Shown: in pieces, positions 26,997 to 37,500 of the stretch
Position numbering within the stretch: position 1 is the first letter of the stretch
Layout: the number at the start of each line of letters is the position of its first letter
Origin: Ruegeria sp. R13_0
GTDB lineage: Bacteria > Pseudomonadota > Alphaproteobacteria > Rhodobacterales > Rhodobacteraceae
Assembly: GCF_017743995.1 (NCBI RefSeq)
Contig: NZ_JAGHRB010000008.1
Location: 124,001 to 188,000, forward strand
Direction: 5' to 3'
Length of the DNA: 64,000 nucleotides
Program-made: the position numbers and the translations under genes
The notes under the pieces: generated by a model
Databases searched by the model: none
What the model saw: only the letters and a program-made list of their open reading frames with translations
Told to the model about the DNA's origin: nothing

Positions 26997-28030
26997 GCCT
27001 GCTTGCCGCGCTGGCGGCTGATCCTGAAAGGCATCATGTCTTTCAGGCGTTGCGGGTGATCGAAGCGCATTATGCGGATGCGCCGCGTCTTGGAGAATCG
27101 CGCCGCCCGCGCGAGGATCGCGTGCGTTTGGGGCAGGATGTTTCACTGGCCTTTCCGCCCAACACGCTGACACGGTTTGAACCGGCGACCGACGGCGCGC
27201 CAGGCAAGCTCAACAACTTGTTCTTTGGCTTCTTTGGTCCGCAAGGCCCTCTGCCCCTGCACCTGACCGAGTTCGCCCGCGACCGTCAGCGCAACCACCG
27301 CGATCCGACTTTCGTGGCCTTTGCCGATATGCTGACCCACCGGATGATGAGTTTGCTCTATCGCGCCTGGGCCGCGGCGGAACCTGCGCCCAGTTTTGAC
27401 CGGGGCGATGATCCGTTTGAACAGCGCGTGGCGGCATTGGCCGGCTTCAAGGGTACCGACTACAGCGACCGCGATGCAATGCCGGACATGCTGCGCCGTT
27501 TCTTTGCGGGGCATCTCGGGTCAGGGACGAAAACGGTCGAAGGCTTGATCGCGATCCTGTCGGACTATTTCGGGGTCGAAGCACATGTGCAGCAGTTCGT
27601 CGGCTCGTGGTTGGAGCTGGAGCCGGACGACACATGGCAGCTCGGCGCGCCCGCGCGATTGGGGCAATCGACCAGCATCGGCAACCGCGTCTGGTCGCGC
27701 GCGGCCAAGTTCCGTATTCGCATCGGGCCACTGTCGCTGGAAGACTATAAACGCCTGCTGCCCGGCGGCGTTTCTCAGGAACGGATGGAGGCGATCATCC
27801 GCACCTATGCCGGTGACACCCTGGATTGGGAGGTCAATCTGGTGCTGGCCGGTGATGAGGTGCCGCGCGCCTCGCTGGGTGGAACGACGCAGCTGGGTCA
27901 TACCAGCTGGATAAGAACCCGCGATGATCCTGAACAGAACCACCCGGATGCGGACGATCTGATCCTGTATCCCGGATATGTATCACAAGAATTCGAGGCC
28001 GAAGAACTGGCCCACAACGAGAGGTATTGA
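26960..28030 (+). CDS. tssG: TssG (VasB/ImpH), baseplate protein
   Basis: A 356-residue TssG of normal length. Family landmarks: FQALRVIEAHYADAPRLGES, LTRFEPA followed by a LNNLFFGFFGPQGPLPLHLT block, and LLPGG near the C-terminus. It binds TssF and TssE in the baseplate. Its start lies inside the end of tssF, which suggests translational coupling. It ends just before the tssH ribosome-binding site. Confidence 0.96.
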   Translation: MATSGRTGQDHLSLLAALAADPERHHVFQALRVIEAHYADAPRLGESRRPREDRVRLGQDVSLAFPPNTLTRFEPATDGAPGKLNNLFFGFFGPQGPLPLHLTEFARDRQRNHRDPTFVAFADMLTHRMMSLLYRAWAAAEPAPSFDRGDDPFEQRVAALAGFKGTDYSDRDAMPDMLRRFFAGHLGSGTKTVEGLIAILSDYFGVEAHVQQFVGSWLELEPDDTWQLGAPARLGQSTSIGNRVWSRAAKFRIRIGPLSLEDYKRLLPGGVSQERMEAIIRTYAGDTLDWEVNLVLAGDEVPRASLGGTTQLGHTSWIRTRDDPEQNHPDADDLILYPGYVSQEFEAEELAHNERY

Positions 28031-28032
28031 AG

Positions 28033-30750
28033 ATGACGGAAATCAGCCGCGTTTCGCTGTTCGGTAAGTTGAACAAGCTGGGCTATCAGGCCATCGAAGG
28101 GGCCACCGTGTTCTGCAAGATGCGGGGCAATCCGTATGTTGAGGTTCAGCATTGGCTGCATCAGATTCTGAACGGTCAGGACAGTGACATTCACCGGATC
28201 ATTCAGCACTACGACCTGGATCCGGGCAAGATTGCATCGGAACTGACGCGCAGCCTGGACATGCTGCCGCGTGGGGCGTCCTCGATCTCGGACCTGTCCG
28301 ATCATTTGATGGACGCGATGGAACGCGGATGGGTCTGGGGTTCGTTGCTGTATTCCGACAGCAAGGTGCGGACGGGGTACCTGATCCTCGGCATGCTCAA
28401 AACGCCTGCGCTGCGCAACATCTTGGCCAGCATGTCGCCGGAGCTGGCAAAGATTGGCGCGGATGATCTGGCCGACAGCTTTGCTGAGGCCACCGATGGC
28501 TCGCCTGAGGATACGCTGGGGGCGCAGGACGGCTCGAACGTGGGCGGTGGCGCCGAGCCGGGCGAGGCCAGCGGCGCAATGGCCCCCGGTGCGATGGGCA
28601 AGGGTGAGGCGCTGGAGCAGTTTTGCACCGACCTGACCGAACAGGCCCGCAATGGTGAGATTGATCCCATCGTCGGCCGAGATGAGGAAATCCGCCAGAT
28701 CGTCGACGTATTGATGCGCCGTCGTCAGAACAACCCGATCCTGACTGGAGAGGCGGGCGTGGGTAAGACTGCCGTGGTCGAAGGGTTTGCTCTGCGGATT
28801 GCGCGCGGTGACGTGCCTCCGGCGCTGAAAGATGTGCGCCTGTTGGTTCTGGATGTGGGCCTGCTGCAAGCAGGAGCGTCCATGAAGGGCGAGTTTGAAA
28901 ACCGTCTGCGTCAGGTGATTGATGAGGTTCAGGCCAGCCCCACTCCGATTGTGATGTTCGTCGATGAGACTCATACGTTGGTCGGTGCGGGCGGCGCTGC
29001 CGGGACCGGCGACGCGGCCAACCTGCTGAAACCGGCGCTGGCGCGCGGTACGTTGCGCACAATCGGCGCGACCACATGGGCCGAGTATAAGAAATATATC
29101 GAGAAAGACCCGGCTCTGACCCGCCGTTTCCAAGTGGTGCATGTGGAAGAGCCCGATATTCCAAAAGCGGTTCTGATGATGCGCGGCATCGCCTCCATGC
29201 TGGAAAAACACCACCGCGTGCAGGTGCTGGACGAGGGGATCGAAGCGGCAGTGACCCTGTCCGCCCGTTACATCCCGGCGCGGCAACTGCCGGACAAATC
29301 GGTCAGCTTGCTGGATACGGCCTGTGCGCGGGTCGCGGTGTCTCAGCACGCGGTTCCGGCCGAGGTGGATGACAGCCAGCGTCGGATTGAGGCTCTGACC
29401 ACCGAATTGGAGATCATTGAGCGCGATGAGACAGCAGGCTATGACGTTGCCGACCGGCGCGAGGCGGTGAATGCCGCGAAAGAGGCTGAAGAGGCGCGGC
29501 TGGCCGAACTCAACGGGCGTTGGGAGGCTGAAAAGAAAGTGGTCGAAGAAATCCTCGACCTGCGGGCCAAGCTGCGCTCCGGCGGGCAGGAGGTCGAAGG
29601 CACTGGTACCGCCGAGGGAGAAGCCGCGACAGAAGAGGCCCCGGACGCGCAGCCCATCGACCGTGAGGCTCTGCTTGCCGAACTCAAAGCCAAGAACGCC
29701 GAGTTGGAAGAGGTGCAGGGCGACAGCCCGCTGATCCTGCCCATCGTCGATCATCAGGCCGTGGCGAGCGTTGTTGGCGATTGGACTGGTATCCCCGTGG
29801 GCCGCATGGTCAAGGATGAGATCGAAACGATCCTGAAACTCGAAGATCGTCTGGCACAGCGTGTGATCGGTCAAGATCATGCAATGAAGATGATCGCCAA
29901 ACGGGTTCAAACCAGCCGCGCGGGGTTGGACAATCCGAACAAGCCTATCGGGGTGTTCATGCTGGCAGGCACCAGCGGGGTTGGTAAAACCGAAACCGCG
30001 TTGGCCTTGGCCGAGGTGCTTTATGGCGGCGAACAGAACGTCATCACCATCAACATGTCTGAATACCAAGAGGCGCATACCGTCAGCAGCCTGAAAGGCG
30101 CCCCTCCGGGCTATGTCGGCTATGGCGAAGGTGGCGTGCTGACCGAAGCGGTGCGGCGCAAGCCATACTCGGTCGTGCTGCTGGATGAGGTCGAAAAGGC
30201 TCACCCGGACGTGCATGAGATCTTTTTCCAGGTCTTCGATAAAGGCGTCATGGAGGATGGCGAGGGCCGCGTGATCGACTTTAAGAACACGCTGATTCTG
30301 CTGACTTCGAATGTCGGCACCGAGATGATCATGGACATGTGCGCCGATCCGGATCTGATGCCCGATCCGGAAGGCATGGCTAAGGCGCTGCGCGATCCGC
30401 TGCTCAAGGTATTCCCGCCAGCGCTGTTGGGTCGTCTGGTGACGATTCCCTATTATCCGCTCAGCCCCGAGATGTTGGGCGAGATTACAAAGCTACAACT
30501 TGGGCGAATTAAGAAGCGCGTCGAATCTGCTCATGGTGTACCGTTCGAATACACCGACGCCGTGGTGGACGAGATCGTCAACCGTTGTCAGGAGCTGGAC
30601 AGCGGTGGTCGTATGATCGACGCGATCGTGACCAATACAATGCTGCCGGATATCTCGGCAGAATTCCTAAAAAGAATGATGGAGGGCGAAGAAGTTTCCA
30701 AAGTCGTGATCGACGTCACAGACGGGGACTTCACTTACGGGTTTGATTGA
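28033..30750 (+). CDS. tssH: TssH (ClpV), AAA+ ATPase that recycles the sheath
   Basis: A 905-residue ClpB-type AAA+ protein with the ClpV N-terminal domain. Both nucleotide sites are intact: GEAGVGKT (239-246) and GTSGVGKT (646-653), with [13 protein letters not shown] and [16 protein letters not shown] as Walker B regions. A coiled-coil middle domain lies near residues 440-530. It extracts TssC from contracted sheaths. ATG at 28033 is preferred over TTG at 28027, which overlaps the tssG stop, because GAGAGG lies at a suitable distance before it. Confidence 0.96.
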   Translation: MTEISRVSLFGKLNKLGYQAIEGATVFCKMRGNPYVEVQHWLHQILNGQDSDIHRIIQHYDLDPGKIASELTRSLDMLPRGASSISDLSDHLMDAMERGWVWGSLLYSDSKVRTGYLILGMLKTPALRNILASMSPELAKIGADDLADSFAEATDGSPEDTLGAQDGSNVGGGAEPGEASGAMAPGAMGKGEALEQFCTDLTEQARNGEIDPIVGRDEEIRQIVDVLMRRRQNNPILTGEAGVGKTAVVEGFALRIARGDVPPALKDVRLLVLDVGLLQAGASMKGEFENRLRQVIDEVQASPTPIVMFVDETHTLVGAGGAAGTGDAANLLKPALARGTLRTIGATTWAEYKKYIEKDPALTRRFQVVHVEEPDIPKAVLMMRGIASMLEKHHRVQVLDEGIEAAVTLSARYIPARQLPDKSVSLLDTACARVAVSQHAVPAEVDDSQRRIEALTTELEIIERDETAGYDVADRREAVNAAKEAEEARLAELNGRWEAEKKVVEEILDLRAKLRSGGQEVEGTGTAEGEAATEEAPDAQPIDREALLAELKAKNAELEEVQGDSPLILPIVDHQAVASVVGDWTGIPVGRMVKDEIETILKLEDRLAQRVIGQDHAMKMIAKRVQTSRAGLDNPNKPIGVFMLAGTSGVGKTETALALAEVLYGGEQNVITINMSEYQEAHTVSSLKGAPPGYVGYGEGGVLTEAVRRKPYSVVLLDEVEKAHPDVHEIFFQVFDKGVMEDGEGRVIDFKNTLILLTSNVGTEMIMDMCADPDLMPDPEGMAKALRDPLLKVFPPALLGRLVTIPYYPLSPEMLGEITKLQLGRIKKRVESAHGVPFEYTDAVVDEIVNRCQELDSGGRMIDAIVTNTMLPDISAEFLKRMMEGEEVSKVVIDVTDGDFTYGFD

Positions 30751-30791
30751 GCGCAACGCATGATGCGTCTGACCGAGAAAGGGGACACTTT

Positions 30792-32348
30792 ATGAAGGCG
30801 ACTATGACACCGGAACTGGATCAGAAATGGTGGTCCAAGAACAAACCGAAGCTGATGAAGAAGACGGGCCTGGGCGATGCTTTGAAAGCATACCAGGTCG
30901 CCGAAGATCAGATGGATTGGGATAAGACTTTGAAAGCCTTGTCCAACGTCAAGCGCAAGGTGGCTGAGGCTGTGAAGCTCGCGGGCAGCAAGCACTCGGA
31001 TACTGTGACGGTCCTGAAAAAGTACCCCAAGATCATCGACAAGAAAGAAAAGGAACTCGAGGAAAAGAAAAAGGACGCAGCGGCTCGGGCCAAGTCAGCC
31101 TCGGCCGACGCGCCAAAGCAGAAACTGGGTAAGTCGGTTGTCATCTGGAAAAAGGACCTGGGCACCGAGATTACCAAGAAATACAAGCCCGATTGGCTGA
31201 AAGAGCTGAAGGGTTATGCGTTCCAGTTGAAGCTGAACGATGATCTTCTGGATGTCCTTGAAGATGAAGGCGATTATGTCACGCCGCAGCAGATGGTGGA
31301 CGACGCCAATGCGGTGACCGACAAGCTGGTTGATTTAATAGTCAAAGAGCTGAAGGCGACGGATGCGGCGTTCAAGAAGGCCAGTGACGCAAAGAAACGC
31401 GCGGCGTTGATCAAGGGGTTCGACGACAAGCTGGCGACCATCATGAACGGCGCCAAAAAGCACTATGAATCGATCCCGGCTAAACGCTGGCTGGCCTTTG
31501 TTAAGCGCAAGCAGCAATACAAGGACTACAAGGTCAAAACCGGCTTCGAAATTGCGATTGGCGCATTGGGCGTTGTTGGTGGGGCAGCAGGTGTTGCCGG
31601 TGCGGCCGCAACTGGTGGTGCGTCGCTGGCCTTGGGGATCGTCTCTCTGGTGCGTGGCGTTGCGCAACTGGCCGACAAGATCAAGGACGCCGCGCAAGAG
31701 GCCGAGAAGGTCGAAAAGAACCTTAAAGGCGATCTCGATACGCTGCTCGCGCGGTACCGCAATGCAGAAGGCGAAGCCAAAAAGCAAGTTCAGGGCGGTG
31801 CCGAGGTTGGTGCCTCAGTCCTCAAGGGCATCTTGGGCACCGATACGCCGTTCCTGGCCACTCTGCCGAAATGCGACAAGAACTACGGCCTGTGGCAGAA
31901 CAAGGTCGCCGGGCTTGAAGTTGGTGGGCGCAAGCTGTCTCAGGCGATCATGAAAGGTCTGCAGGAATGCGACAAGCTTGAGAAAGCCATGAAACAGGCT
32001 GATGCGAAGAAGGCCGGTAAGTATCTGGACAAGCTCAAGAAAGCCCGTGCCTCGCTGCAGAAGGGTCTGGATGGGTGTTCGGATATGATGAAGCGGGTCT
32101 CGGACGCGGATAAGAACGCGCCGAACCTCAAGAAGATGCTGGATGCGCTGAATTCGAGCAATCCGAAATATGCTCAGATCTTTGACAAGGTATTCCCGGT
32201 TGTCGTTAACCTGACGCTGGCGGGTGCAAATGCTGGGGTTGGCTTCAAGGAAGCGTCGAGCACGCTCGACACGGTCAACACGGCACTTGGGCTGTTCAAC
32301 GACATTGCCTCGGAAGGCAAGGATCAGCTGGAAGAAGCGATCGGCTAA
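30792..32348 (+). CDS. Lysine-rich helical protein of unknown function, T6SS operon
   Basis: A 518-residue protein, very rich in Lys and predicted mostly helical. A Gly/Ala-rich hydrophobic stretch near residues 252-290 (IAIGALGVVGGAAGVAGAAA) looks like a glycine zipper able to enter membranes. There is no signal peptide. ATG at 30792 is chosen for the AAAGGGG upstream; a frame 45 bp longer exists. I do not recognise the family. It lies between tssH and a second lysine-rich gene in the T6SS operon, so a secreted effector, a chaperone for one, or a partner of the acidic giant fusion are all possible. Confidence 0.7.
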   Translation: MKATMTPELDQKWWSKNKPKLMKKTGLGDALKAYQVAEDQMDWDKTLKALSNVKRKVAEAVKLAGSKHSDTVTVLKKYPKIIDKKEKELEEKKKDAAARAKSASADAPKQKLGKSVVIWKKDLGTEITKKYKPDWLKELKGYAFQLKLNDDLLDVLEDEGDYVTPQQMVDDANAVTDKLVDLIVKELKATDAAFKKASDAKKRAALIKGFDDKLATIMNGAKKHYESIPAKRWLAFVKRKQQYKDYKVKTGFEIAIGALGVVGGAAGVAGAAATGGASLALGIVSLVRGVAQLADKIKDAAQEAEKVEKNLKGDLDTLLARYRNAEGEAKKQVQGGAEVGASVLKGILGTDTPFLATLPKCDKNYGLWQNKVAGLEVGGRKLSQAIMKGLQECDKLEKAMKQADAKKAGKYLDKLKKARASLQKGLDGCSDMMKRVSDADKNAPNLKKMLDALNSSNPKYAQIFDKVFPVVVNLTLAGANAGVGFKEASSTLDTVNTALGLFNDIASEGKDQLEEAIG

Positions 32349-32358
32349 GCGGCGGGGC

Positions 32359-32388
32359 GGCGCCCGTGGCCCAAAGCCACGTGGCGCC
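32359..32388 (+). other. GC-rich hairpin between the two lysine-rich genes
   Basis: GGCGCCCGTGGC and GCCACGTGGCGCC pair over 12 bases with one bulged T and a CCAAA loop. There is no T-run after it, so simple termination is unlikely. An mRNA-stability or processing role within the operon is more plausible. Confidence 0.5.
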
Positions 32389-32432
32389 GACCTCATCCGG
32401 CAGGAACGAAACGGAATATAGGCGCGAAAAAA

Positions 32433-33650
32433 ATGGCAAAGCAGACAGTTACACCTCACAAGTTTTACGTGGTCGATCTTATCCGATCGAAGCCCAAGCT
32501 TCAGTATATCGAGATCCCCAGCTACCGCGTTGACGTCAAATTCGAAGTCACGGCCAAGGGTCCGGTACCGTCGACCACGCTGAAACGTCTTGAAGCAGCC
32601 GGCATGAAAGAGCTGGAGCGTTATGAGACGGTGATCAGCCAAGAGGCAGTCAAGCTCGACAAGAAAGTCGCCGAGCTGATGAAAACGCCGGGTCAGAAAT
32701 CTCAGGCTGAAGCTGAGAAGATGATCCAAGCCACCAACCAGATGATCAAGAACGCCCTGCGGTCGGCCGAAGGGGCCGCTCAGGTGGCTATAGAAAAGCA
32801 GATCAAGGTTGAGGCGAATAAGGACAAGCTGCTGAAAGAAGCGCGGGTCAAGACCACGCTGAAGGTGACCGCGGGTGTGATCAAAATCGGTACGGCTGTC
32901 ACGCGGCTGGTGGCGACCTCGGGTGCGGATGTCATGGCCTACAAGACCATTGTCAAACAGGTCTACGATCTTGGCAAAGAGGTTCAGCAGCAGTTGAAGG
33001 GCGAAGAGAAGCTGCGCAAAGACCTGTATGGTGCAATTCAGAAGTATATTACGTTGCGGGGTACGTCCATCATGCAGGCGGCGGAACGGCAGGGGATCAC
33101 AGATACTTCGGGAATTTCAGTAAAGAAACCGATGGAGGCGATCCAGAAGCTGACCGCCAAGGCCGTGGCCATGGGCGAAGAAGTGACCAAGGGTCGCGAC
33201 GCTAAAAAGATCGCAAAGGAAATCGCGGATTTTGCGATCAAAGGGTACCAATCCTACCAAAAGGACTCGAACAAGAAGCGCGCGCTTTATCGCGAGCATA
33301 CGACCAAAACGCGCCACAAGGTCGATGATCTGGGCAAGGCCGCTGACAAGCTTATGAAGGCTGCGAAATCGCAGAAAACCCTAAAAGAGGGCGTCAAGCT
33401 GGGTGCGGAATGTATGGCCGTCAAGCGTGAGGCCAGCGCCATGGCTGCCAAGCTCGAGGAACGTCAGAAGTTCCTGGCCGAGATGGAGACCCTGATGGAA
33501 GGCAACGGTCTGAAAGTGGATGATACGACCATTGTCGACAAGCTGAAGAAGCTGGATAAGATGACTGTCCTGAAAGAAACCAAGACGATGCTGACCTCGG
33601 TCAAAGGGGTATATACCCTGGTGAACGAAATCAGCGACGTTGTTGGTTAA
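32433..33650 (+). CDS. Second lysine-rich helical protein of unknown function, T6SS operon
   Basis: A 405-residue basic protein. Residues 1-45 look beta-rich (FYVVDLIRSKPKLQYIEIPS), and the rest is predicted long helix or coiled coil with many Lys (for example KLDKKVAELMK). No signal peptide or clear membrane helix is seen; VTAGVIKIGTAVTRLVATSG is mildly hydrophobic. I do not recognise the family. Its composition resembles the gene before it, and both precede the sodium channel and the acidic TssB/TssC fusion. A shared role with those proteins is inferred from the operon only. Confidence 0.7.
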   Translation: MAKQTVTPHKFYVVDLIRSKPKLQYIEIPSYRVDVKFEVTAKGPVPSTTLKRLEAAGMKELERYETVISQEAVKLDKKVAELMKTPGQKSQAEAEKMIQATNQMIKNALRSAEGAAQVAIEKQIKVEANKDKLLKEARVKTTLKVTAGVIKIGTAVTRLVATSGADVMAYKTIVKQVYDLGKEVQQQLKGEEKLRKDLYGAIQKYITLRGTSIMQAAERQGITDTSGISVKKPMEAIQKLTAKAVAMGEEVTKGRDAKKIAKEIADFAIKGYQSYQKDSNKKRALYREHTTKTRHKVDDLGKAADKLMKAAKSQKTLKEGVKLGAECMAVKREASAMAAKLEERQKFLAEMETLMEGNGLKVDDTTIVDKLKKLDKMTVLKETKTMLTSVKGVYTLVNEISDVVG

Positions 33651-33664
33651 ACAAACAAAATTCT

Positions 33665-33684
33665 GGGCGCGGTTCGCTGCGCCC
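33665..33684 (+). other. Hairpin upstream of the sodium-channel gene
   Basis: GGGCGC and GCGCCC form a six-base-pair stem around GGTTCGCT, 26 bp before the channel start. No T-run follows. It may slow decay or set off the channel-fusion part of the message. Confidence 0.4.
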
Positions 33685-33710
33685 GACACCCAAAACAACA
33701 GGAGGTGTTG

Positions 33711-34565
33711 GTGGAATCCGGTATCGAGAAGAGCGAAACGCTCCGCGACACCGTGCGCGAGTTTGTCGAGCGTAAGGCTGTGACCAACACCATTCTTGGT
33801 GTGATCATCTTCAATGCGATCACGCTGGGGCTATCAACCTCTCCTTCGGTTCAGTCGAGTATCGGCCCGGCTCTGGTTTTGATAGACAAGATCGTGCTGG
33901 GCATTTTCGTGGCCGAGTTGTTGTTGAAATTCTATGCCTACCGGCTGAGCTTCTTCAACAACGCCTGGAATATCTTTGACCTTGTTGTTGTGACGCTCGG
34001 TTTGCTGCCCAACCGCGATGGGCTGTCTGCGCTACGTGGGTTGCGGGTCATCCGGGCGATGCGTTTGCTATCGGTCATCCCGCAGATGCGGGCGGTGGTC
34101 CAGGCCTTGCTTGACGCGCTGCCGGGTATGGGCGCGGTGATCATCATGATCTCAATCGTGTTCTACGTTTTCGCTGTCATGGCGACGCTGATGTACGGCC
34201 CGGATTTCCCGGAATGGTTCGGCTCTTTGGGCAAGTCGCTCTATTCTCTGTTCCAGATCATGACGCTGGAAAGCTGGTCGATGGGCATCGTCCGCCCAGT
34301 GATGGAGGTTCATCCCACCGCCTGGATTTTCTTCGTGCCCTTCATCGTCATCACCGCGTTTTCGGTTCTGAACCTGTTCATCGGTCTGCTGGTCAACACC
34401 ATGCAATCCGCCGTGGAGGACGAGTCGGTCGAAGAGTTCTCGCACCTGCGCGAATTGGTACGCAGCGAGACCGATATTGTAGACGATCGCGTGAAGGAAC
34501 TGCTGGTCGAGGTTCGCGCCCTGCGGCGCGAAGTAGCCGAGTTGAAAGGTCAAACCGATGGCTGA
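33711..34565 (+). CDS. NavBac-type voltage-gated sodium channel
   Basis: A 284-residue six-helix ion channel. S4 carries four arginines at three-residue spacing (R109, R112, R115, R118), followed by SVIPQMR as in known NavBac channels. The selectivity filter TLESWSM (185-191) matches the sodium-selective NavAb/NavMs type. S6 ends NLFIGLLVNTMQ, and a C-terminal coiled coil (about 255-280) fits a tetramer. GTG at 33711 is chosen because AGGAGG ends 5 bp before it; in-frame GTG and TTG codons just upstream overlap or touch that site. It overlaps the giant TssB/TssC fusion gene by 8 bp. Finding it inside a T6SS operon is unusual. Confidence 0.93.
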   Translation: MESGIEKSETLRDTVREFVERKAVTNTILGVIIFNAITLGLSTSPSVQSSIGPALVLIDKIVLGIFVAELLLKFYAYRLSFFNNAWNIFDLVVVTLGLLPNRDGLSALRGLRVIRAMRLLSVIPQMRAVVQALLDALPGMGAVIIMISIVFYVFAVMATLMYGPDFPEWFGSLGKSLYSLFQIMTLESWSMGIVRPVMEVHPTAWIFFVPFIVITAFSVLNLFIGLLVNTMQSAVEDESVEEFSHLRELVRSETDIVDDRVKELLVEVRALRREVAELKGQTDG

Positions 34566-37500
34566 CAGCTCTCAGAAATTCATCGCCCGCAATCGGGCTC
34601 CGCGCGTTCAGATTGAATATGATGTGGAGCTTTACGGGGCCGAGAAAAAGGTTCAACTGCCCTTTGTCATGGGCGTGATGAGCGATCTCTCCGGCAAGTC
34701 AACGGTCGAAACGCCCGCAGTCTCGGATCGCAAATTCCTTGAGATTGATGTCGACAATTTCGACGACCGTATGAAGGCCATGGCCCCGCGCGTTGAATTT
34801 GCCGTGCCCAATACGCTGACGGGCGAGGGTAATCTGGCCGTCGATCTGACTTTCGAGAAAATGGCCGATTTTACCCCGGCCCAGATCGCGTCAAAAATCG
34901 AGCCTCTGCGCAAACTGCTTGAGGCCCGCACGCAATTGTCGACCTTGATGGCCTATATGGATGGGAAAACCGGGGCCGAGACGCTGATCGAAAAAGTTCT
35001 GGCCGATCCGGCCCTTCTGGGCGCGCTTGCGGGCAGTACGCTCCCCGAGCAGGACAATGAGGCCACGTTGGACGCCTTGCGGGATATGATGCCCGAGGAT
35101 GCCCCTGCCGACAATTCGGTGGAGGATGCGCTTGCGTCTTTGCCCGAAGTTGAGACCGCCGAGGCGCAGGATCAATCGGCTGACATCTTGTCCGATCTGG
35201 CGGCTGACGCTCCGGAGGACGCGCCTGAAGATACAGCCGTTGCGGATGCCTTGTCCTCTTTGCCCAGCTCGGTTGAACCGGAGGCGCCTGTAGATGACAG
35301 CGCAGATGTCCTGTCGAATCTGGCGGCGTCCGCGCCTGAAGAAGCGGCTCAGGATACCTCTCTCACGGACGCTTTGTCTTCGCTGCCTGAAACCGAGGTT
35401 ACTGAGGTAGCCGACACGTCAGGCGATATTCTCGCGGAGTTGGCCGACGCCGCACCAGCGGATGAGGTTGAAGACACCGCCGCAGATGACATCCTGTCCA
35501 GCCTGCCAGATGTCGAGATTACGGCGGAAGAGGATGCGTCGGATGATATCTTGTCCGATCTGGCCCGCGTCGAACCTGATGATGAGCCCGAGGATACGTC
35601 GGTCGCGGATGCTCTGTCTTCTGTTCCCGAGGTTGATCTGTCCGACGTGTCGGACGACACCACGGATGTTCTTGCCGATCTGGCTGATGCTGCGCCCGAG
35701 ACGACCGAGGTTGAGGATGTGGCTTCGGATATTTTGTCTGACCTCAGCGATCTGGGCACGGAAGAGGTCGAAGACAGCTCTGTGTCCGATGCCCTCGCGT
35801 CTCTGCCCGAAACGGATGTCGCGGATGAGGGTGATGGGTCCGATGACATCCTGTCAGACCTTGCAGATTCCGCGCTGGACATTGAGGTCGAAGAGGACAC
35901 GCTCGGCGATGTTCTCGCTTCGGTACCCGAGGTTGAGGTCGCGTCTGAGACGGATCAGAGCGACGATATCCTCTCTGAACTGGCCGATCTGGAACTGGAG
36001 GAGACGGAAGAGGACGGCGCGCTGGATGCGGCGCTTTCATCGCTTCCGGATACCGATGAAGAGGTTGCAGAAGATCACTCGGACATTTTGTCCGACCTCG
36101 CCGACGCTGCCCCTGAGGAGGTGGATGAGGACGTGGATCTGGACGGTCTGCTTGATGATCTGGCGGAGAAGGCTCCCGATGAAGCTGATGAGCCTGCTGC
36201 AGAAGACATACTCGCCTCGGTGCACGAACTGGACAGCACGGATGAGACGGATCCGTTGGAGGACATCCTTGGTGATCTGGCAAGCGAGGATCAACCTGAT
36301 CCAGAGGCAGAAGCGTCCGATCTGGATGATTTGCTTGCCGATCTGGCGGATTCTTCTGACGAGGCCCAGCCGGAGGAGGATGTTCTGGATGACATCCTCG
36401 GGGATTTGGTGGAAGCCGAAGCTGATGAGGTCGACGAAGCCGACGTAGAAAATGTTCTTGCAGATTTGGCCGAAGAGCCTGACGGCCATTTGGATGATCT
36501 TTTGAATGACCTTGGGTCGGATGAGGATACATCTGCACTGACGGATGAAGCGGCCGATGACCTAGAAGATCTGCTGGGTGATCTCGAAGAGACGTCAGAT
36601 GATGCGTCTGACGATCTGGATGCGCTTCTGGGTGATTTGGAGTCCGAGCCGGACAGCGACGCCGCTTCAGACGATTTGGATGCCTTGCTGGGTGATCTTG
36701 AAGGCGGTGATGAGACCGAAGACGTGGATACAGATGATCTGGATGCGCTTCTGGCGGACCTTGGCGACGATGTTGAGGATGAGGATGCAGGTGGGGATGA
36801 TCTCGACGCTTTGCTGAATGACCTGGGGTCGGACGACGACAGCCCGGCTGAGGCGGGTGCAGCGGATGATCTGGACGCTCTGCTGGCGGATCTGGGCGAT
36901 GATGAGGGCGGTTCAGACGACCTTGATGATCTGTTGAATGATTTGGGCGCAGATGAGGATAATGAGGCATCCTCTGACGAACCAACAGATGATTTGGATG
37001 CCTTGCTGGGCGATTTAGACCTGGACAATGACGGCGAAGCTGATGATCTGGACGCTCTGCTGGGTGACCTCGATGCTGATGACGCGTCAGATGACACAGC
37101 GGAATTGGACGACGAGCCGCAATTGGCCTTTGGCCGCATGAGTGCGGATCGACCTGACCCTGAACGGCTGAAACGCACCCGGTTCCGGATCGCGCTCTTT
37201 GGTGATTTCTCAGGCCGCGCGGCGCGCGGGCAGATCGAGACCGGCGACGCCCTAGCCGCACGTAAGCCGATCATTCTGGATCCCGATACGGTCGAAGAGG
37301 TGATCGAGGGCTTCGCAACCGATCTCGTGCTGCCGATTGGCAAGGACGGTGCCGGGATCAAAGTGAAGTTGAAAGAGCTGGACGATCTGCACCCCGACGA
37401 ACTCTATGAAAAGGTCGAACTGTTCGATGGCCTCTCGGGTCTGAAAAGCCAGTTGAGCGCGGGTGGAACTGCAGATCATGCCGCCAAACAGCTGATCGGC

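Noticed and set aside
27898-30216. Minus-strand open frame of 772 residues
   Set aside because: It is the shadow of tssG and tssH, which have clear family motifs. No motif or ribosome-binding site was seen in the antisense frame.
35744-37261. Minus-strand frames and direct DNA repeats that could suggest a CRISPR-like array
   Set aside because: The repeats are imperfect, follow codon periodicity and encode the acidic linker of the giant fusion. There are no unique spacers of constant length and no cas genes.
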